Source: Epichloe hybrida (lineage: Eukaryota; Ascomycota; Sordariomycetes; Hypocreales; Clavicipitaceae). Taken from it: 64,000 nucleotides of DNA. Below, one piece after another: positions 1-11,559 of this stretch. Within the stretch, counting starts at the first letter, position 1, and each line of letters starts with the position of its first letter. The position numbers were made by a program, and so were the translations under genes. The stretch is from the NCBI GenBank assembly GCA_019022495.1, contig JAFEKR010000004.1, forward strand, positions 372,001 through 436,000, given 5' to 3'. The notes under the pieces are model-generated. The model searched no databases. It was not told the origin of the DNA and saw nothing but the letters and a program-made list of their open reading frames with translations.

Positions 1-231
1 CTAGGTAATCTATTTACTACTTTAGGTAGTAATTAAGGGCTTTTATATCTTCTAGGGTTAGCTTTTAGTACTATGTGGTAACGGATAGGTTAAAGTAAGC
101 TTTTAGTTAGTAGATTAAGGTAATATAAGTGCCTTAGGCCCTTTGCTTAATATATTTACGCTTTGATTTAATTATTAGAACTAATTCTAACTTATTACTT
201 TACCCCTTTTACTATATCTTAATAGTATTAT
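1..231 (-). pseudogene. copia B 2a RT/RNase H linker, decayed
   Basis: Reverse complement matches bases about 51250-51480 of copia B copy 2b, the stretch between the reverse transcriptase and RNase H cores. Every frame carries stops. It is cut at 231 by the insertion of copia A el1; bases 227-231 (ATTAT) are the left copy of that element's target duplication and 6990-6994 the right copy. The RNase H core itself would lie beyond the left window edge. Confidence 0.8.
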
Positions 232-487
232 TGTTGATTCCTTCGGATCTTCATCGGTTTAATCGTGGCCAAAGACCGGACCAATTGTGGGTCCGGCGCG
301 ATACACGCAATATGATTAGCTGCATTAATTCGCCACCCCCTTTTATGCCCTACATACGGATTTCGCCCACTTTTCTAGTATCTAGACTTTCCCTCTCTTT
401 TCCCTCTTTCCTAGCTAGCTAACTAACTATTATTAACTTTAATTATATAGGATTTATTACTTACGCAAGACCTTAGTGAATCTAACA
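232..487 (+). repeat. 5-prime LTR of copia A el1
   Basis: 256-bp long terminal repeat starting TGTTGATTCC and ending CTAACA. The outer (left) half keeps many CG and GG sites, for example CATCGGTTTAATCGTGGCC. The inner (right) edge is converted, reading ATATAGGATTTATTACTTA. A 63-codon open frame at 231-422 only reflects this unmutated half and recurs in other LTR copies; I do not regard it as a gene. Confidence 0.96.
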
Positions 488-1379
488 CTAATTAGTAGTT
501 AACTTCATAACTATAGATAAGCTAGGTATTACAAGAAGAGACATTTCTATAGACACCACTACTACTACCCCTTGTTATGCCATAACGGTTATTATAGTAA
601 AGAGGTATAACTATATAAGTATGCTAAAGGAAGAGACTAGAATCCTAGTTATGAGCTTGTTAGGCTTCTAAGGAATTAATCTATTAACCCTTAGGCTTAG
701 GGATATAACTTCGTTATATCTATCCGGGATATTATTATTAATTATTAATTTTATTATCTATCACAAGAAAACTAACCAAACAACCAAATCTATTGCTATA
801 AGGCATTTATTTCAAACCTAACGTTAAATAACCTTAGCTAAGCTAGCTAATATATCTATAACTTCTCTATAAATATTCCCTTTATCTAATAGACCTTTAA
901 TCTATTCGTATAAGCATTTATAGCTTGTTTTTTGCCCCCTTTACTCTTAGTGCTATTTGCCCTATGCTTATTAGCAAGAGAGAGAGATTACCTCCTTCCC
1001 TTCTTTTTACAAAAAACAAGAAGTAGTAATTCCTATTATTCCCTTATTACTTTTCCTATTATTTTCTAGTTACTTTTAGAACTTATATTACTTTCTTTAT
1101 CTCTATTAATTTATTTTTATTACTACTTTTACTACTTCTACTACTTTTTCTTCCGTTTTTCCTATTTTTATAATCTTCTAATTTCATTAGAGTAATAACG
1201 CTCCTAAAATACGAAAGAAGAACCTTATAATAGCAACAGGCAAACATAGGAGCTTAATTAGTAGTAAAAATAACAAATTAGCAATATTCCTTTTATAGTT
1301 AAAGATAGCAAAGGAATCTAGACCTTCTATAAGAGCAAAGGCTACTAGTAATAGTAAGGCTCTAACTATTACCCCTAAA

Positions 1380-2880
1380 AGACCCTAAGAGCATAAGTTA
1401 CCCTTATGCCTTTAATAGCTTACTTATAACTTCTCTAGTAATTAGAAAGAATCCGTTAAGCTAGATCCAGAGACTACTACATAGCTTAAGCTTAATAACT
1501 AGATTATAAGATTTATTAACCTTAGTAAGCATTAAGGTTAGAGAGATAATAACTTATAGGAATTATTCTAAGAAGACTTTAAAGGCTAGTCTAAAGACAC
1601 CTTTAAAAGGGAATCTAAGGATATTATCAGAGAATTACGTAATTCTTTATAAGATTACGGCGTCCTTGTTAAGCAAGGCCTAGGATATTTAATCCTAGCA
1701 TCCCTTAAAGAAGTGCTTCATCAAACTTTAATACCTCTTTAGTCATAGGAGAGATTACAAGAGAGACTATAATCTTCTAAACCCCCAGAGCCTTAATATT
1801 AACAGCCCTGATAACCTACCCTAGAAATTAATTTTCCCTAACCCTAGAGATTACTTAAACCCTTATAAGAACCCCTGTAATAATCCCTATTATATTAATA
1901 GCTCCATCCGGATAATCATTATCAAGAACAACTAGTAAACCATTATTCATAACAAATTATACCCTTATAGTAATTTCCCTCTAAAGATCAAATTACAAAG
2001 AAAATCTTAGAGCTTACAAAGATATATAAGAATAGCAATCGCTATAGTAAAAATCTATATAACTTCTTAACGCTAAAGATTACACTCTTTAAAAATAAGT
2101 ATAATAGAATTAACCTTCCTTAAACGCATTATTAGAAGGCTTTCCCTATTATATTAATAAGTAATACTAAGCAATACTACCTTAATTACCTCTTTAGGAA
2201 TAACTATTCCTATAAAGAGATAATTGCTTATATCCGTTAGTGCTTTAAGACAGAAAGCAACTAGCAATTCTATTACTATAAGTGAAGTAGCATAATACTA
2301 AAGAGCATAATTAAGAAGAATCCTAATAAAAGCAAGCTTAAGTGCCTTAAGATTATATTATTAACCCTTAAGAAGATCTACAGAGGCCTATACCCTACTA
2401 AGATAATAGATACTAAACTCTATAAGCAAGCCTTAAATGCTATAGCTAGTGTGCCTAAATATTAGATAGTAAAATATATACACTCTATAGGCTTTAAAAG
2501 TCTTGCCAGAGACCTCCGTAAGGCAAATACTATTACGAAATCAAATAAGAAGTCCTCCTAATACCTTTAGTACTAACAAGGAGACCCTCTAGAGGCTATG
2601 TTTACTAATTATTAGTATAGATAGTAATTATCCCCCTATGGTAGAGGAAGTTATTATAGATAGAGCCCTAGGCTAGGCACTAAGCGCTGCTTTATATATA
2701 GTAAGAGCAATTACTAGTTCTTTAATTACTTTGCTAAAGAACGTTAAAAGGAAAAGGACCGCTAGTAAGCTAGTAAAACACATTATACACCCCCTTTAGA
2801 GAAGAGATTCTAGGCATTCCTTACCTCCTATAAAGGGTAGGATAATAATAAGCCTAATAAAGGCTTAGGTTAGAATTAGG
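1380..2880 (+). pseudogene. copia A el1 gag, decayed
   Basis: Nucleocapsid-type region broken by many TAA/TAG codons. The recognisable part is a zinc knuckle near 2688-2735, reading Cys-Phe-Ile-(Tyr for Cys)-Ser-Lys-Ser-Asn-(Tyr for Cys) and then Ser-Ser-Asn-Tyr. This is a CX2CX4HX4C-like knuckle whose TGT or TGC codons became TAT or TAC. In el4 the same place still reads Cys-Gly-Lys-Ser-Ser-Cys, which supports the assignment. In living relatives this protein packages element RNA in virus-like particles. The start is uncertain because no ATG can be trusted after RIP. Confidence 0.7.
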
Positions 2881-3129
2881 AATCACATCTTTTAGCTTAC
2901 ATAGAAGCCGAAGATAATAATAATAATATAAAGGAGCTACTATTAATAGCACACCTAAGCATCATATAATTCTTCTACTCCGGATTATAAACTAACCACA
3001 ACCCTACTAATATTAATATTCTTACAACCCTAAATAATTAAGCCTTCTAACACACATTCCTTAGGCAAGAGCTCTATAAGCCATAAGAGTGTAATAAAGG
3101 CTTAATTTACTATATCTCTAAAGAACACT

Positions 3130-6100
3130 ATTCTAAAGAGGTTTTTAGAGGGATTATACCTAACACTAGCGCTATAGGAAAGTTAACTATAGGAGAGGTA
3201 TAAGTAAAGGCTTTACTAAGATTAATACCTTTATTAAAGGTAACCCCCTACAAACCCTAAACTATCACATTTAGCGCTAGATTAGTAGTTATAAGAGGAA
3301 TCCTTTATATACTTACGGAACTTAGAGAGCTTAAATTCTACGTCCTTAATATAGCTACCCCCTTCCTCTTCTTAATTACTAATATAGATAAAATACAAGT
3401 CAAGATTAATAACCTCGCTAACGTACTTATCTAAGGTAATAAGACTATACCTATTATATAATAATAGGGCTATCCTTAGTAGTTACTAGAAGCAAGAGAA
3501 ATAATTACCTTACACCTTTTAGAAGGAGATATCTATTAATTACATTATTAACTTAGTTACCCTTCCGTTCAATAACTCGTAAAGATCCTTTACCAAGCTA
3601 GTTACAAAGTTAAACGCTAGGTAATTAAGGAATTAACTAAAGTCTGCTACTATTACTAAATATATAGAAAGGCCCCTAGCTAATTCAAATTCACAATCAA
3701 GGATAATCATAAATTTAACTACAAGATCATCGTTAACATCATGCAAATCAATAGCTAACTAGTGCTTTATATTATTAATTTAGCAACCTTATTCTAAGCA
3801 GCCTAATTCCTTAATTTAAAGAAGCAGAAGGCTTAAGACATCTAGGATATAATCCGCGAATATTAGATTAATACTTATCTCAGACCTCCAGATTAGATTA
3901 TTTATAATACTAGCAACAACTTCACTTCCGCTAAATTCAGGCACTATACTTAATTAATATTAATTAAAACTAGTAAGATGCTAATCAAAGCCTATAATAG
4001 TATTAGAAAGGTTAAGAGATACCACAGACCTTTACGCTAAGCCTATAATATTATCATAGACTTAATTAGAACAAAGCTTATGCTAGAGTAATATCTCTAA
4101 ATAGCTATTAAGGTAATTAATAACTCTGTAGGCCTAAATAGTATTATCCTAACTATACTAGTCTTTAGAGGCTACCTATAGATAATAGACAAGTTACTAC
4201 TAAGTGTCTCTATTATTTAATATACTAAAGTAATTTATAAAGCTACTAATAAAGTCTGCCACTATCTAGCTTCATAGCAAGTCCGTGACGCCCTTAGAGC
4301 CCGGAATAGTCCTAATATAGCGCCTATATATTAGTTACCCTTGCAAGCTAATATACGTGTGTGAAGAGAGAAGGGCAGCTAGCATAGCCCTTATAAGCTA
4401 CTTACCACTAATAGAGAGACTTATACTATTAACATGCCCTATAGCCTAGTGAAGTTTCGCTTTATAGTAATAAAGCCCTATTATAAAGACTTATATACTA
4501 TAAAGGGGCTAGAGTAGTAGGAGATAAAGCCTTATAATCCACTAGAGTAATAGCTAAGTAACATAAAGGAAGAAAAAGCTATATAACTAACTACTACTAA
4601 TAAAAGAGATTCTCTAATAGAAGATAGCAAAGAGCTATAAATACTAGCTAAGAGAAAGTAAGGGAGGCTAAGAAAGGCCCTTATAATGTAATTTATAAGT
4701 ATAGGAGAGTCTAATAAAGAGGCTTATAAAGCCTAAAAGGCCCTAAGGGGAAGCTATTAAGTTAAAGACTTATTACTACGCCCTAAAGGAATAAAAGTAA
4801 GGAAAAGAAGACCTTATAGCCCTAAGAAGGATATTAGCCTAGTTTAGCTCTACGTACTTATAAACAAAGATTAAGAGAAGGTTTTTTTTAAGAGGTTATA
4901 ACCAGAGGGATACTAAGCATAGTATTCCTCATAGTAAAGGAAGAGGCTAATTAAAACCTCGCTCTTTAGCTCTGCTAAGAAGGAAGGATTATAACCCTAG
5001 GAAAACCCTTTAAATAGTCTAATTAAGCTAAGATTAACGCTTTATAAGCTCATAATATATTTAAATTCGTTAAGTTTAACCTAGCAAAGCATAGAAGCCA
5101 TAGAATCTTCAATTCTCGTATAGTTAGAGAGATTAAAGGCAAAGGAACGGACTTACCATATAAGAAATCCCACCTTATTATACAAGGCCATAATAACAAA
5201 GGAAAGGAATTCATCCTAATGTAATCGCTAACAATTTAACAAGTAAGCTAACGACTTATCGTAGCTATCACTTTATTATTAAGAAAAAGAGGCATTTACC
5301 TTTAGATTCGTGATATCACATAAGCCTACACTTAATCGCACACGGTGCTAACAAGGCTAATTATTATAAGATTACCAAAGCAAATTACATATCTCTTTCT
5401 AGAAGGGACTGTAATTAAATTAATTAAACCTCTTTACGGGATTACAAAGGCTAGAACCTACTAGTAGGTAATATACTTCTATTACCACAGGGATAACCTT
5501 AATATAACAACCTTAACCTATAATCCTTACTTATTAATCATAGCCCTAAATAATAAGAATCTCTTTAGTATCATTAGAATACAAACTAACAATACATTAG
5601 GCCTAAGTAATAATAACTTCTTCTAAAAAGAAGAGAAAGAGCTCTAAAAGGCTAATTTTATAGCTAAAGAAAAGCAATAATTAACCGCTAAGAACCCCCT
5701 TATCTTTAATAGCTATATCTTAACCTAGAACACTAATAATTCGCTAATCTTAACCTAGAAAGGTTAGAGTTAAAAGATTAAGGAAGTTAATTCTTAATTC
5801 TTAATAGTAAAGTAAGATTATATAGAGTAATAAGCGTGAGGAAGCTATATTATAACTATATATTAACTAGAGGCTTTATATAACCTTTTAATTATAGCTT
5901 AATACTAAGAGCCCTCTATAGAAGATATTACATATCTTAATAAATACCTTAAATAGCAGATTAAGAATTAATAGCGCGGACTATAATATATTCCTTTAGT
6001 TCTTAAAGAGGCAAAGCTCTTTATGTTTATAGATAGATTACTTACTAATAATAAGGATTTGAGCTTATAGATTAGATACGTGATTATAATTAGTAATAAG

Positions 6101-6530
6101 ATAATGTAAGATAACAACACCTTTATTATAAAAGGTAATATTATTACGTATAGCTTAACAAAGAGCAAGAGAGTCACTTATAGCGCGCTTACCTCTGAGT
6201 TATATAGTATGGTTTAAGGCATAGATATTGCCTACGTGATTTCCACAACTCTATATTAGATTATAAATTAATTAAAGATACCTTAAATTCCTATGATTCT
6301 TTATACTAATTCTTTTTTGTTATATAAATGTCTTATGAAGCTAGGAACTATAAAGAAGAAGAGACTAATAATTGATATTATGGCTTTTTATTAATTATAC
6401 GAAAGGCATAAGATTAACGAAGTTAGGTGGATTAACAGTAATAATAATCTGGCGGATATAATAACAAAAGCATTGCTAAATTTATTACTTTTCTCTTTAA
6501 TTAATTCAAACGAATTAATAATTTATATTA
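3130..6530 (+). pseudogene. copia A el1 pol: protease, integrase, RT, RNase H, decayed
   Basis: Domains in copia order. Protease about 3130-3470: a Gly-Ile-Ile-Pro-Asn-Thr-Ser-Ala stretch at 3150-3173 aligns to the Asp-Thr-Gly-Ala catalytic box, so Asp became Asn. Integrase about 3660-4140, ending in Ser-Ile-(stop or Gly)-Lys-Val-Lys-Arg-Tyr-x near 4000-4025, the conserved GKVERYH-type stretch of fungal copia integrases. A basic, AT-hook-like linker follows near 4650. RT about 5030-5780 contains RIFNSRIVREIKGKGT and QGHNNKGKEF. RNase H about 5990-6530 begins Lys-Glu-Ala-Lys-Leu-Phe-Met-Phe-Ile-Asp. Stops are nearly all at expected Gln or Trp codons. The polyprotein would have cut itself, copied RNA to DNA and integrated it. 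Confidence 0.85.
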
Positions 6531-6733
6531 AAGGATAGGTAAAGAGACTTATGATATTAGGAGACAGGAGCTTAGGCAAGGACTAACGGATTAATTTAAT
6601 TAACTAATACTATAATAGCTAATTAAAGCAGCGGATTCCTATTAAGGGATTCACTTATGTATACTTTCCTTTAATCTAATTTTTATTACGTTTTTAAGCT
6701 CTTTAGTCACAAAGGAAAAAGAGAGATTACTAG

Positions 6734-6989
6734 TGTTAATTCCTTTGGATTTTCATTGGTTTAATTATAGCTAAAGACCAGACTAATTGTGGGTCTAGCG
6801 CGATGCACGCAATATGATTAGCTACATTAATTCGCTACCCCCTTTTGTGCCTCACATCCGAATTTCGCCCACTTTTCTAGCATCTAGACTTTCCCTCTCT
6901 TTTCCCTCTTTCCTAGCTAGCTAACTAACTATTATTGACTTTAATCATACGGGATTTATTACCTGCGCAGGACCTTGGTGAATCCAACA
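6734..6989 (+). repeat. 3-prime LTR of copia A el1
   Basis: 256-bp partner of the LTR at 232. Here the inner (left) edge is converted, reading CATTGGTTTAATTATAGCT, while the outer (right) edge is preserved, reading CATACGGGATTTATTACCTG. That is the mirror image of the 5-prime copy. Ends CCAACA, followed by the target copy ATTAT. Confidence 0.96.
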
Positions 6990-7760
6990 ATTATTCTCTA
7001 GTGTAATAATACCTTTATTAAATATAAGGGGATTATCCTAGGTTAGGAATTACTTTAGCTTTATATTAAAGCTTATAATAACTAGTTAAGTCTCTTCCTT
7101 CTTAGAGAACTTCTTATTTAATAGGCTAAGGGTATTATTAGTTTGCATTCTAATACATGTAAAATTAGGGCTTTCCTTTGTAGTTATAAGTAAGTAGGGA
7201 TTATATATAGAGGTTTCTATCTAGAGGTTCTCTCTATAATACTTATAATATATAACCTACTAATACATTCTAGCCTCTGCGAGTCTATAGAGGGGCTTTA
7301 TAACCCTTAGAATTATACTAGGCGGGTAGAGGTGCCGTATCTAAATTAGCAAGCGTGCTAGGATTAGCTACTCTAGTAATATATAGGCCTGTACATATGC
7401 CTAATAGATATTATATAGCTAGATAAGGAATTTCCTTAATCTTGCTAATAGGGCTATTATAAGAATAAGGCATTAGCTTGCTTATTAAATCATTAGGGCC
7501 TATGTAAGGATAGCTTATTTCCCTTTATTCTTATATCCTTAGATTATAAGGCATAACTTTTTATAGGGTTTTATTATCTTACCTTTAATCTTATTAATAA
7601 TTTAGGAATTAAAGATTTAAATTTTACTATGCTTCTCCTTATTAAACATAATAAATTTAAACATACCTTGCTTAATTAGGGTATTAATCTCCGCTTTTAT
7701 TAATAGTTTAAAAGATTTACCTAGGGTCTTAATAATTTCTTTCTTACATAGCTTAATTAT
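6990..7760 (-). pseudogene. copia B 2a reverse transcriptase, decayed
   Basis: Reverse complement matches copy 2b bases about 50500-51250. It carries the fungal copia RT pattern seen there: Phe-Lys-Phe-Ile near 7650-7670, then the Asn-x-Ile-Lys-Gly-Lys region. The Asp-Asp-Thr pocket that binds catalytic metal is Asn-Asn-Thr in the sister copy. It continues at its 3-prime end across el1 into 1-231. No intact frame. Confidence 0.8.
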
Positions 7761-8125
7761 AAGGGCTAAGTTACTATGCTTCTTTATGGATAGGAAGGTA
7801 TTAGTCTCTTAAGGTATTATAGGAGGGTTCTTTTAGGGCCTTTTATACTTATGCTTTAGTACTATTACTAGTATTATATTCTTATCTTAGGCCTCTTGCC
7901 CTTCCTTCTTTTCCTTTTCTCTAGGCTTTATTACTTTCTTTATACTAGGATTATTATAGTAAGGCCTAATAGAGGTTAACCTAAAGGTCTTTAGGCCTCT
8001 AGGTATATTAAGTATATAGCTCTCTCTAGTTATTACTAGGAGCTTATATAAGCCTACCTATCCCTTGCCTTCTTACTAGACTTAAACCTTTAATCTAAGT
8101 AATAAACTAAGGGTCTTTAAGGTAT
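7760..8125 (-). pseudogene. copia B 2a integrase-RT linker, decayed
   Basis: Reverse complement of about 50130-50500 in copy 2b. This is the stretch after the integrase core, which in copy 2b includes a Gly-His-Gly-Arg-Pro-Arg-Lys AT-hook-like motif near 50400. It ends at 8125, where an unrelated 538-bp sequence was inserted; the linker resumes at 8664. Confidence 0.75.
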
Positions 8126-8663
8126 TATGTGGCTAGGAATATGACCCCTAGAGACCTCTCTCACAAGACCTCTAGCCCCTTAGACCTCGGATCTATCGGA
8201 TCCCTCGAGACCTCTCTCTCAAGACCTCGGATCGATCGGATTGTCGGATCAATTCAACCACATTGGATCCGGCCTAGCCCCTGACCCCCTAGCTAGATAA
8301 AAGCCCTAGATTCCCTCCCTTTTAATAGAAAATCAACTCTCCCTTCGTAGCCTTTTGGCTTGGATTGTTCAATTGAGATTATACCCTTTTTGCTTTGGCT
8401 GATATTTGATAGCTTCGGCTAATATTGGATTGCTTCGGCTGATATTGGATTGATAAGATGACCTGATATTAGCAAGAGACTTCGCAGCTTAGATCCTCGC
8501 GATGGATCGCAAATATCGCAGACCTAGATCCCGATATCTAGGTTCAATTACTGATATCGTCGAATTCGTCAATACCGTCAATATCGTCATTTTCGTCATT
8601 ATTATCATTATCGTCAGATCCCTCTTTTCCGTTGTTTTAGGGTGGTTGTTTTGCCCCGACAAA
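8126..8663. mobile_element. unclassified 538-bp insertion with little RIP (solo-LTR-like or MITE-like)
   Basis: Both flanks join perfectly in copia B 2a, with GTAT duplicated at 8122-8125 and 8664-8667 (possibly GGTAT with one RIP change). The insert starts TATGTGGCTAGG and ends CCCCGACAAA, weakly inverted ends that also fit TG...CA LTR ends. It is much richer in CG and GATC-type sites than anything around it. Three internal short repeats are visible: GAGACCTCTCTC-type units near 8150-8230, a 22-bp unit containing GATATTGGATTG near 8400-8452, and an ATCGTCA-type 9-bp unit near 8550-8616. A TATA-like GATAAAAGCCC lies near 8295, which suits an LTR promoter. An open frame at 8502-8717 crosses the insertion border, so it is not a gene of this element. 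Confidence 0.7.
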
Positions 8664-9600
8664 GTATCTAGGCTATTATATTTAGTAAGGGCCTTATTAA
8701 CCTTTCTAATAGTATAGAGCCTCTTAATCTCTTTAGTAGCTTTCTATACTATAATTACACACTATATAATATTAGGTAATAGTGGGGACTTATTTATTAT
8801 ACATAGGTAGGCTCTAAAGATAAGGAGGGTTAGGATAAGGCTATTAGGGCCTATAGTGTTATTTAGGGCCTTTATTACTATTTATAGGGTAGTAGGTTTA
8901 GGTGTTATAGGATATTCATGCCTAATTATATTATAAGCCCTTTGGAGCGGCCTATAATACCTTTTAACCTTCCTAATACTATAGTATGCCTTAATAAGGA
9001 CTTCCTTAATTAAGATTAATATTAAAGCTATAAATTATTTAAATTTGTTACTATAGAAGTTTGTTCTAGTATCTATAATAATAAAATCCAGAGGGCCTAG
9101 GTAAGCATTAATCTAGTATATCTAGAGGGCTTCCTAGGTTATTTTCGTAGAGATATTATTAAGGAATTTCACTATATTAAACGCTATAGCTATATCTATA
9201 GTGTAAAGTATAAGGTAGTTACTATTAAGATAAAAGATATTTACTATTACTTTATAGTTAAAGCTATACTTATCCTTAAGGGTGAATTTAAAGTAGTTAG
9301 GGCTATTTACATATATCTAGTATTAGTAGCAAAGTCTTATTAGCTCCTTAATAGCTTTAATATTAATATTATGCCCTAATTTATAAAGAACCTTGTATAG
9401 TTATTAGATTAATAAATACCTAAAGTAATAATATAATCACTATAGCTTGCCTTCTATAAGGTAGCTTTAAGTAACTGCTTTTTCTTTCTACGTAAGTAGT
9501 ATCTAAGCGTGCCCTTATTTGCGGATAATAAGGACTTTAATATTTCCTTATTATAGTGTGTTTTTAGAGATATTAAAGTTAATTTATAAATAATCTATAT
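8664..9600 (-). pseudogene. copia B 2a integrase, decayed
   Basis: Reverse complement follows copy 2b bases 49200-50130: the catalytic core is about 8830-9290 and the GAG-pre-integrase zinc region about 9380-9560. In the sister copy the frame reads ALA-rich Phe-Asn-Val-Ala-Lys-Phe, then Tyr-Leu-Gly-Pro-Leu-Asp-Phe-Ile-Ile-Thr-Asp-Ala, then a Ser-Ile-Gly-Lys-Val-Lys-Arg-Tyr-Tyr box, which is the usual D,D35E layout. Copy 2a keeps the collinearity but is broken by stops. Integrase would have made the 5-bp staggered cuts seen as target duplications. Confidence 0.8.
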
Positions 9601-9950
9601 TATTAAGAGATAAGAGGAATAAAGTGTTTATTAGTATAACCTAAAAGAGAATATCCCTAAAGGGAGTAGGCATATTAGCTACTCTAAGCGTAATAATTAG
9701 TTCTCCTATGCTAAATCTAACTAATGCCTTTTTTGCTATTAATTTATTAAGCTTTAGTTTAGGCATTTAGTATTATAAAGCAAGAAATTAAGGGTGCCTT
9801 ACTATAGAGAATTTTGTGGCTCCTATATTAGGCATAATCCCTTAGAATGTTATATAGGAATAGCGATCTTCTAGTATAAACACTACTAGAGCTTTACTTA
9901 AGAGTTCCTGCTTAAAGGGGTCTTCCTTGCTTAGACTATAATAAACTGCT
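9600..9950 (-). pseudogene. copia B 2a protease, decayed
   Basis: Matches 2b 48850-49200 in reverse complement. The catalytic box near 9815-9845 reads on the minus strand Gly-Ile-Met-Pro-Asn-Ile-Gly-Ala, from Gly-Ile-Met-Pro-Asp-Thr-Gly-Ala: Asp to Asn and Thr to Ile are both RIP-type changes. This aspartic protease would have matured Gag-Pol. Confidence 0.75.
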
Positions 9951-11157
9951 TAATTTATTAGGAATTAAACTATCCTTTTGCTATTAAGTTACGTTCTATA
10001 ATTAAAGAAGCTTATAGGTACTAGCCTATTTGTACTATTAAGGCTATTATTAAATCTAATGCTTTTTATATACTAAGCGAGTTTATTATTAATAAGGGAT
10101 TAAGGCTTGTGTTTTCCTTTATACTATATAAGAAATAAATTATATAAGTTATTAGCTAGATCTATAAGGTAGTGGTTTTTAAAGCGTTAATACGCTTTCT
10201 TACGGTTCTCTTCTAAATACTTAGATAACTAGTATCCTTCTTTGCTACATATATAGCACTTCTTTATATAGGAATTTCCTTCTTCTCCTTATAGTTTTAA
10301 AGGGTATTAGGTCTCTTTTCCTTTCCTATTATATCTTTAGTTAGTCTAGAATTACTCTAGGGTTATGGTTTTAGTTAGGAACTATAAATAGTTCTTTTTC
10401 TTTTTCTTAATAAGTTAGATTATTATTCTAATCTATTTATAGAACTCTTATAGTCCCTTTAGCAGGTTTATAATAGCTTCTTTATATTCTAGAACACTAT
10501 TATAAGCTCTTATAAGTTAATTCTAAAGTGCCCTTTTACTTTAGCTTACCTTAGGTACTACTTATTATTAAATAGCTAGCTTTTTTATAAGTTTATTAAA
10601 GTAATTAATTATTAATTTACTTAGGTTATTATTTATTATTCCTTATAAAGTAAAGTTATTTTACTCTAGAAGATATCTTTACTATATATCCTTAGTCTTA
10701 AATTATTCTCTTATATAGCTAATAAGCATAGGGAGGTCTTATAGTTAACTAGGTTTTAAGAGGTAGTTTATATAGTATTATAAAGCTTTACCTTTAAGCA
10801 TAACCTTAAAGGTATAACTAGCTTATTTAGATTAGATATTAAGTAACTTACACTTCCTATAGAATATTTAAAGCTTTAATTTAAGGATATTATAGTTATT
10901 AGCACTATAGAGTTATTCCTTAGGGTATACCTTTTATAAGTCTATAATTTACTTTAGAGAAGGCCTCTAAGTCTATAGAGGTTCTCTAAATACTTCCCTT
11001 TATATTTATAAAAGGGATAGTAAGGTCCTTAGAAAGTAAGAGAGTAGCTTTATAAGAAGTAGCCTTAGGGTTTATTATCCCTTTTAATCTTTCTCTCCCT
11101 TATATTAGGGAGAAGAAAGTATAGCCCTCTAGGCTATACTAATAAAGGTAATATTAG
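9950..11157 (-). pseudogene. copia B 2a gag, 3-prime part, decayed
   Basis: Reverse complement of about 47630-48850 in copy 2b. The zinc-knuckle segment sits near 10215-10270 and corresponds to Cys-Tyr-Ile-(Tyr for Cys)-Ser-Lys-Glu-Gly-Cys in copy 2b. The stretch is split at 11157 by the gypsy chromovirus; bases 11153-11157 (ATTAG) are the left target copy. The remaining gag and leader continue at 19700. Confidence 0.75.
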
Positions 11158-11359
11158 TGTGAGGCCCTACTCACAACACTAGCGCGCCAGCGCACCACCA
11201 GGCAGGCGCACTACACCCTAGGGCTAGGTCTACGTAACACTAGCGAGTCACTACCTATAAGTTAGTAACTTACACGCATAACACACTTAGACCTAGCAAG
11301 CTTTAGTTAATATATAAATACCCCTATACCTCTTACCTAGCTATCCCTTTATTCTTATA
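11158..11359 (+). repeat. 5-prime LTR of gypsy chromovirus
   Basis: 202 bp. The outer edge is well preserved (TGTGAGGCCCTACTCACAAC) and rich in GCGC sites near 11185-11210. The inner edge is converted: AATATATAAATACCCC at about 11311 and a terminal TTCTTATA where the other LTR has TTCTCACA. Confidence 0.95.
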
Positions 11360-11559
11360 ATTCTAAAGCTTCTCCTACTAGCTACCTAAGAGTAGTATAA
11401 GGGGGAGAATAACCTAATCTACTAGAACTATACCACGTATTACTTAGGATTAGCTAGATAATAGTAACACTATAGCTAGGGATATACCACGTTTTATAAC
11501 CCTATCTAAAGCTATACCCTTTACTATAGTAGTAGAAAAGGTAGTGGTTAGGGAGCGAA

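Larger units (their letters stand above)
232..6989 (+). mobile_element. Ty1/copia retrotransposon, family A, el1, complete but RIP-degraded
   Basis: Complete 6758-bp element with 256-bp LTRs (232-487 and 6734-6989) that start TGTT and end AACA, flanked by a perfect 5-bp target duplication ATTAT (227-231, 6990-6994). The order gag, protease, integrase, reverse transcriptase, RNase H on the plus strand marks it as Ty1/copia rather than gypsy. A 0.9-kb non-coding leader (488 to about 1380) follows the 5-prime LTR and starts with ACTAATTAGT, a candidate primer-binding region shared with family B. A purine-rich tract ends just before the 3-prime LTR near 6733. The domain positions sit at a constant offset of 24412 from those of el2, so the two interiors differ by point changes and not by indels. 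No frame is intact. Confidence 0.96.

Noticed and set aside
231..422. 63-codon open frame in the copia A LTR, repeated at 24171-24362
   Set aside because: It lies wholly in the RIP-protected outer half of the LTR, is not kept open in the other LTR copies, and has no known role; its recurrence follows from LTR identity.
5968..6177. 69-codon antisense open frame
   Set aside because: It is antisense to the copia A el1 RNase H region and is a shadow of it.
8502..8717. 71-codon open frame
   Set aside because: It crosses the border of the 538-bp insertion into copia B sequence and reads through a simple ATCGTCA-type repeat.
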